NCBI GenBank assembly: GCA_905250075.1 | Contig: CAJNOP010000662.1 | Location: 54,480 to 118,479 of the forward strand | DNA: 64,000 nucleotides | DNA from: Rotaria sp. Silwood1 | Lineage: Eukaryota > Rotifera > Eurotatoria > Philodinida > Philodinidae | Direction: 5' to 3' | Shown here: positions 59,814 through 64,000 of the stretch, piece by piece | How the letters are laid out: the number at the start of each line of letters is the position of its first letter | Position numbering within the stretch: the first letter of the stretch is position 1 | The notes under the pieces: generated by a model | Databases searched by the model: none | What the model was told of the DNA's origin: nothing | What the model saw: the letters and a program-made list of their open reading frames with translations, nothing else | Made by a program: the position numbers and the translations under genes

Positions 59814-60780
59814 TCAAACGATTCTTTTAAACCATTTTTCAACTACTTCATTGACTTTTCCTGGATTTTCTTCCATAGTCCACTGATTTGTTTCTAATTC
59901 AATTGTTTTCAAATCAGCAATATACTGCTTTTGATCAGCAAAAAATTGCGAAATACATATATAATCTTTCATCGCAGCAACGTAAAGAACTGGCCGTTTT
60001 ATTGTTGGATCAAGACTCTTTTCATCGTCCCAATCAACATTATCAATAGCTGATTTATACCAATTTAATTTTGGTTGAATTCCTTCAGTTATACATTTAC
60101 GTATTATTTCACAATCTTTATGTGTTAAGCATGAAGCTCGAGTTGTTGTCTTTTCCTTTGCCAACCATTCTCGAGCTTTACTAAGGGGAGGAAAATCTGT
60201 TTTCCACAATGTTGAATCATTTGCATAACCAAGATCGATCAATCGATCTGGATTACCTTCGAGAACCTTTGCTGCATCATTGAAATCAAAAAATTCCCAG
60301 TAGCCAACAGTTTCATAACCTAGATTTTTCTTGGTGAATGTTAGCGTTTGTTCGAAGTCGAACTTCGTCGGTGCACGATAACCAACATTAAATAAAATAA
60401 GACCTAATGTACGTTCCGGATGATATAAAACAAATCGAGTTGCCGGTCGAACATCCTAATCGTGTCCAAGAACGATGACTTTATTTAAATTGAGGTGATC
60501 AAGAAGAGTTATAAGATGTTGAATCATAGTCTTAGTTTTGTATTCACTTGCATCCAATGGAGAATATGTTTTACCGTAACCCATTAAATTTGGTGCTAAA
60601 CAGCCATATCCTTGTTTAGAAAAATAAGCAATTTGATGACACCAACAATAGAAAGACGATGGAAAACCATGAAGAAATAATAAGACCGGGTTTGAATTGT
60701 CTGTTGCCATGATACAAACATATTCATAATTAATACCATCAGCAACTGTGTAATTTTTGTGTTTCAAACATGTCAGTCAT
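59814..60780 (-). pseudogene. Epoxide-hydrolase-like alpha/beta-hydrolase, broken
   Basis: The minus strand reads as one alpha/beta-hydrolase over about 310 codons: NPVLLFLHGFPSSFYCW (oxyanion HGFP), GCLAPNLMGYGKTYSP, VIVLGHD with the nucleophile Asp, and a cap and C-terminal part from RFVLYHPERTLGLILFNVGY to the stop at 59814. The codon after the nucleophile is TAG (60453-60455) where relatives have Trp, and the next is GAT where they have Gly (GHDWG). The catalytic-His segment reads TNQWTMEENP instead of the usual GHW. The 5' end has no in-frame ATG; an ATG at about 60780 is in another frame. Two G-to-A changes, the lost His and the missing start indicate a pseudogene rather than a spliced gene. 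Confidence 0.8.
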
Positions 60781-61494
60781 GTTATCAAATGAGTGTAAGA
60801 ATAACAAAAAAGCCTACCAAACAAAAATAGGAACAGAACAACAACATGGTTTTATTTATCTCGCATAATAACTTGACAAATAAAACATATCTGCGCTCTC
60901 ATTTGCATCTTTCTCTTTTTATTCTATCTTAACTTTGTTTTTTTCTTTCTTATATCGTTGATATCATTTGAGATTTCATGTTCTAAATGGTAAATGTGTT
61001 GTTGATTGCTGGCAACTATGTTAATTTTACTCTAAGTAAAAAAATTTCAGCAATGTCTGGATATTACTGCTTTGAATAACGGCAAGCTATAGACTGATAT
61101 GGGCAAAACAACAAGCATTTCATTACATTTATCGTTTACAACGTAAACATAATCGTCATAAGTTTCGAATGCATTTTATTCATCGATATCGATATTTTCA
61201 ACCTCATAGTGCACCTCAGAAACCTGAGATCAAGCTTAAACGTAGGTTGTGAGTGTAAAAAAAGAAAATATCAATATGCACACTTGCATCTTACATTCGT
61301 TATCAGTATCAGATGATTGTAAATCTTCAAACAGCTTCAAATGAAAGTTTGGCATATTTTTATTTAGGTAAAGAGAATATTTGCAGATTAATGTATTTTA
61401 TCGGTGTAATCCGGAGGATTGCGATGATAAATGACTGACGAGATGAGACAAAGTAGAGAAGATAAATTGGAAAGTAAGTTTGGTTCTTGTGAAT
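60781..61494. other. Intergenic; a short basic open stretch only
   Basis: At about 61070-61253 a frame without ATG encodes a very basic stretch (FHYIYRLQRKHNRHKFRMHF) ending in TGA. I could not link it to exons. Otherwise AT-rich with no gene. Confidence 0.3.
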
Positions 61495-62029
61495 CAGAGA
61501 TGTCCATCGCGGCTGAAAATCTGCCGCTGCCGCGCCGCGGCCTTAGAAAAAAAAAGCTGCCGCACCGCTGCCGCGCCGCGACGGTTTATAAAAAAATGTT
61601 GCCGCGACGCTGCCGCACCGCGATGACTTATAAAAGAAACGCTGCCGCGATGAATTATAAAATAAACGTGCCGCCACCGCGCCGCTGCCGCGACGGTTTT
61701 CAAAAAAGTGTTTCTAATTTCACTGCTGTGACTATATTTGACCAGAGATATGGGTACTAGTCCATCAGATTTATTCAATATCAGGGCGTTTCATTGGTAT
61801 ATTCTGAAATTCTATTAAATTCATACAGTTTTTCAATGTTCTCCAAAAAAACCCTGCCGCTGCCGCGATGGTTTTTTAAAAAACCTGCCGCTACCGCGCC
61901 GCTGCCGCGATGACTTTTAAAAAATCTGCCGCTACCGCGCCGCTGCCGCGGTGATTTTTTAAAAAAACCTGCCGCTGCCGCGCCGCCACCGCCATCGCGG
62001 CAGCGGCAGCGCCGCGATGGACATCTCTG
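61495..62029. mobile_element. hAT-like miniature element with CCGCTGCCGCG subrepeats
   Basis: Perfect 8-bp duplications TTGTGAAT flank it (61487-61494 and 62030-62037). The terminal inverted repeats are identical for 19 bases (CAGAGATGTCCATCGCGGC). Inside, CCGCTGCCGCG units in both orientations alternate with short AT-rich spacers (TTTTTTAAAAAA-like), leaving the middle (61720-61850) free of them. GC content is far above the surroundings. Frames through it encode only Arg/Ala-rich low-complexity peptides. No transposase. Confidence 0.9.
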
Positions 62030-62037
62030 TTGTGAAT

Positions 62038-62464
62038 CTCTGATGCCGAAAGTAAATGGCTCAAGGCAAATAAATTAATCAATATTAATTGAAGTACCAA
62101 AGTGTATTGCATCTTTCAATTATGCTCAGACATGATGATTGTAATGCATCATAAAGAAAATTCAATTTCAGTGCAATGGGTAAAATAGTTACAAGATATC
62201 GAAAGCAAAAATTACGATTCGAGAATATGATGAAATATAGCATAATCATCGAGATACTCACATAGTTCAAAGAAAATCTCATTAGAAAAGTTTTCAAGGC
62301 AATTGATTTTCTAAGAAAAACAATATATTAAGATTTACCTTGATTTGACAAAGGTTTCTTGTGAGAAACTTATAGTGTATTGTCTATTCTACGTAATACT
62401 GTATAATGAACTTTGCAATATTCATGGTCCTATCATCAACAGACTCGGTAATGCTTATGAAGAA
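62038..62464. other. Intergenic; nothing recognised
   Basis: AT-rich spacer between two mobile elements. No gene seen. Confidence 0.4.
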
Positions 62465-63255
62465 GCATTCCCAAGTGGCACATCGCTTTTGACGTGAAAC
62501 CTAATGAGCCCTAGGTAATCGAATGCGCTGATTCCGTATATCATAATATTTTTTGCTGCTAGGTCTTGGGAGAATCAGTTTTCTAAAAAAAACGAGTTTT
62601 TGAGCTGGAAAGACTTTTTGTGCAAAACAATAATTTTGATCGGCTTATCGTGTACAACATGTTGAGTTGTGCATACAACTTATTTTCTGCTTTGAAATCT
62701 TGAGAAAGTCAGAAAAACTAGAAAAGGATGAAGCCTGACAAACAAAGCGATTTAGAAAGATACACTTTTTTTCAACGAATAAAGAGTCTGAAAAAAATTT
62801 CATGGTTACAGTTGAATTTTTAGCAACCAGAAGAGCTGTCTAAAGCGATTTTTGATCACAGTATTGTGGGTTTCTCGCCGGTTAGGATAGGAACAGCATT
62901 TGTTAACTCGAGCAACTGTTTTAATCACAGAAAAAATCGCACGTAAGGTCAAAACTTTGAAGAGTATTGAAATGCACTTCATTTTTCAGATTTTACTTTT
63001 CTTTTCTGACTTTGTAGAGGTTTCAAAACAGAAAAAAATAGTTTTGTACAAAACTCGATATGCTGTACACGATAGGCCGATCAAAATAATTGTTTTGCGC
63101 AAAATGCTTTTCGAGCTCAAAGATCGTTCTTTTTTTAGAAAACCGAGTCTCGCAAGGCCTAGCAGCAGAAACCATTGTGATATACGGAAACAGCGCATTT
63201 GATTACGTAGGGCTCTCTAGGTTTCACATCAAAAGCGATGTGACACTTGGAAATG
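62465..63255. mobile_element. Foldback-type element with ~265-bp inverted arms
   Basis: The left arm (62465 to about 62730) and the reverse complement of the right arm (about 62985-63255) align closely. Shared words include CCAAGTGNCACATCGCTTTT, GTGAAACCTA, GAGCCCTA, AATGCGCTG, TTTTGATCGG and ATCGTGTACA. The ~250-bp centre has no recognised frame. Reading frames on both strands of the right arm are by-products. No clear target-site duplication; ends approximate. Confidence 0.75.
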
Positions 63256-64000
63256 TTTCCGTGTGAGTCCTACTGATAGCAAAAATATGGAATCGAACAG
63301 CGTCCGACAGTCGAATATATTCACTTGTAAGTATTTTACAGAAGAATTTTATTCCTCTCGTAATTCATAGGATGGGGGTATGGTTTTATGTGTCGAAGAA
63401 TTAGTATGGCCATTGGGTAAAGAAAAGAGGAAAAGTTGCAGGCGCACACGTACACTTATCAACAGCTATATCCTGCATAACAGTCTCGACTTACATGAAG
63501 TTGCCAATGTATCACGTCACTTTATATTGTGATAAATGAGAGTAGTGTATATTAATGAGGTCACCTTATTTCATTCATAATAATTTAGATTTAACTGTGA
63601 AGGTTTAAAGTTACATCTAACTGTGAAAGTGCAAGATCACTCAAAATGCCACATAGTTTTTGATGATAGATGATTTTTGTTAACTAATTTATTGTTCTTT
63701 TCTACTAGAACATAAAAAGATTTAAATTTTATATTATTTGTTTTGCATTTGTTGAGTCTTCTAGATTTTTAAATTTATGATGAAGTAATGAAAAAAATAC
63801 GCTTATTTGAAAATGTACACAGTGTGGTATAAATAAAACGTAAGATCAGTTTCCTCCAAGTTTGTCTCGTTACTCATCATTATTTTGTTTTTGTTCAATC
63901 AAATTAAAATTTTAATTAATACATTTCTTATTTGCAGATTACGAACACAGTACATTGAAGCGGTTCTAAAAGATAAAATGTTGTATATCTAACATACGTC
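63256..64000. other. Window end; nothing recognised
   Basis: AT-rich with no recognisable gene. A gene could begin beyond the edge. Confidence 0.35.

Noticed and set aside
60447-60455. GATTAG as a splice acceptor that would remove the stop in the hydrolase
   Set aside because: No donor upstream would leave the conserved GHD motif intact, and the following Gly and the catalytic His are also lost.
61431-62112. Arg/Ala-rich frames on both strands
   Set aside because: They are translations of the CCGCTGCCGCG arrays inside a hAT-like element.
62900-63202. 100-codon frame and its minus-strand partner
   Set aside because: They lie in the arm of the foldback element; no domain.
1-64000. tRNA, rRNA and CRISPR arrays
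   Set aside because: No cloverleaf with conserved boxes, no rRNA-like sequence and no regular repeat-spacer array was recognised by eye; the ~70-bp minisatellite has no spacers.

Overview
The window is eukaryotic nuclear DNA, AT-rich, with intron-containing genes. Most introns are 50-80 bp with GT...AG ends, and a few are long (2.0 and 4.1 kb). Intron size, a frameshifted membrane protein of a type I associate with bdelloids, internal TGTGGG-like tracts and a bacterial-looking secreted protein suggest a bdelloid rotifer of the Rotaria/Adineta kind. This assignment is inference. Two 100-N assembly gaps are present (8157-8256 and 18273-18372).

Positions 1-29,000 are gene-poor. They hold a 3-exon rhodopsin-like GPCR (4507-5617), a 3-exon death-effector-domain protein with a C-terminal membrane anchor (9461-10190), the 3' part of a Ser/Thr-rich secreted protein (21060-21693), a frameshifted membrane-protein pseudogene (22940-23847) and a small secreted protein resembling bacterial BLIP/DUF3862 domains (25879-26160, minus). 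Between them lie inverted-repeat elements, a ~70-bp minisatellite, TGTGGG-like hairpins and a broken coiled-coil reading frame lying between two hairpins.

Positions 29,300-49,300 form a conserved gene block. It contains an Islet LIM-homeobox gene (minus), a KMT5A/PR-Set7-type histone methyltransferase (plus), a short-chain dehydrogenase (minus), a UBE2R/CDC34 ubiquitin-conjugating enzyme, an FBXW7 F-box/WD40 protein and ATG10. CDC34 and FBXW7 belong to the same SCF ubiquitin-ligase reaction; here they are on one strand, 171 bp apart. Their long introns carry hAT-like miniature elements with target-site duplications.

Positions 51,200-53,900 hold a small secreted-peptide locus. One signal-peptide exon on the minus strand is followed by three alternative, stop-terminated 3' cassettes, all in splice phase 1. 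A divergent sister gene lies on the plus strand. Three of the four encoded peptides have an Ex3ExC motif and an N-x-F-L-like segment reminiscent of Gla/MGP/UCMA proteins. This is the best candidate for something undescribed.

Positions 55,300-64,000 hold an astacin metalloprotease (minus), a degenerate unknown pseudogene with a hairpin at its 3' part (58519-59270), an epoxide-hydrolase-like pseudogene with a stop in the active-site strand (59814-60780, minus), a clean hAT-like miniature element made of CCGCTGCCGCG units (61495-62029) and a foldback element (62465-63255). All exon boundaries were worked out by hand from reading frame, GT/AG sites and family similarity.
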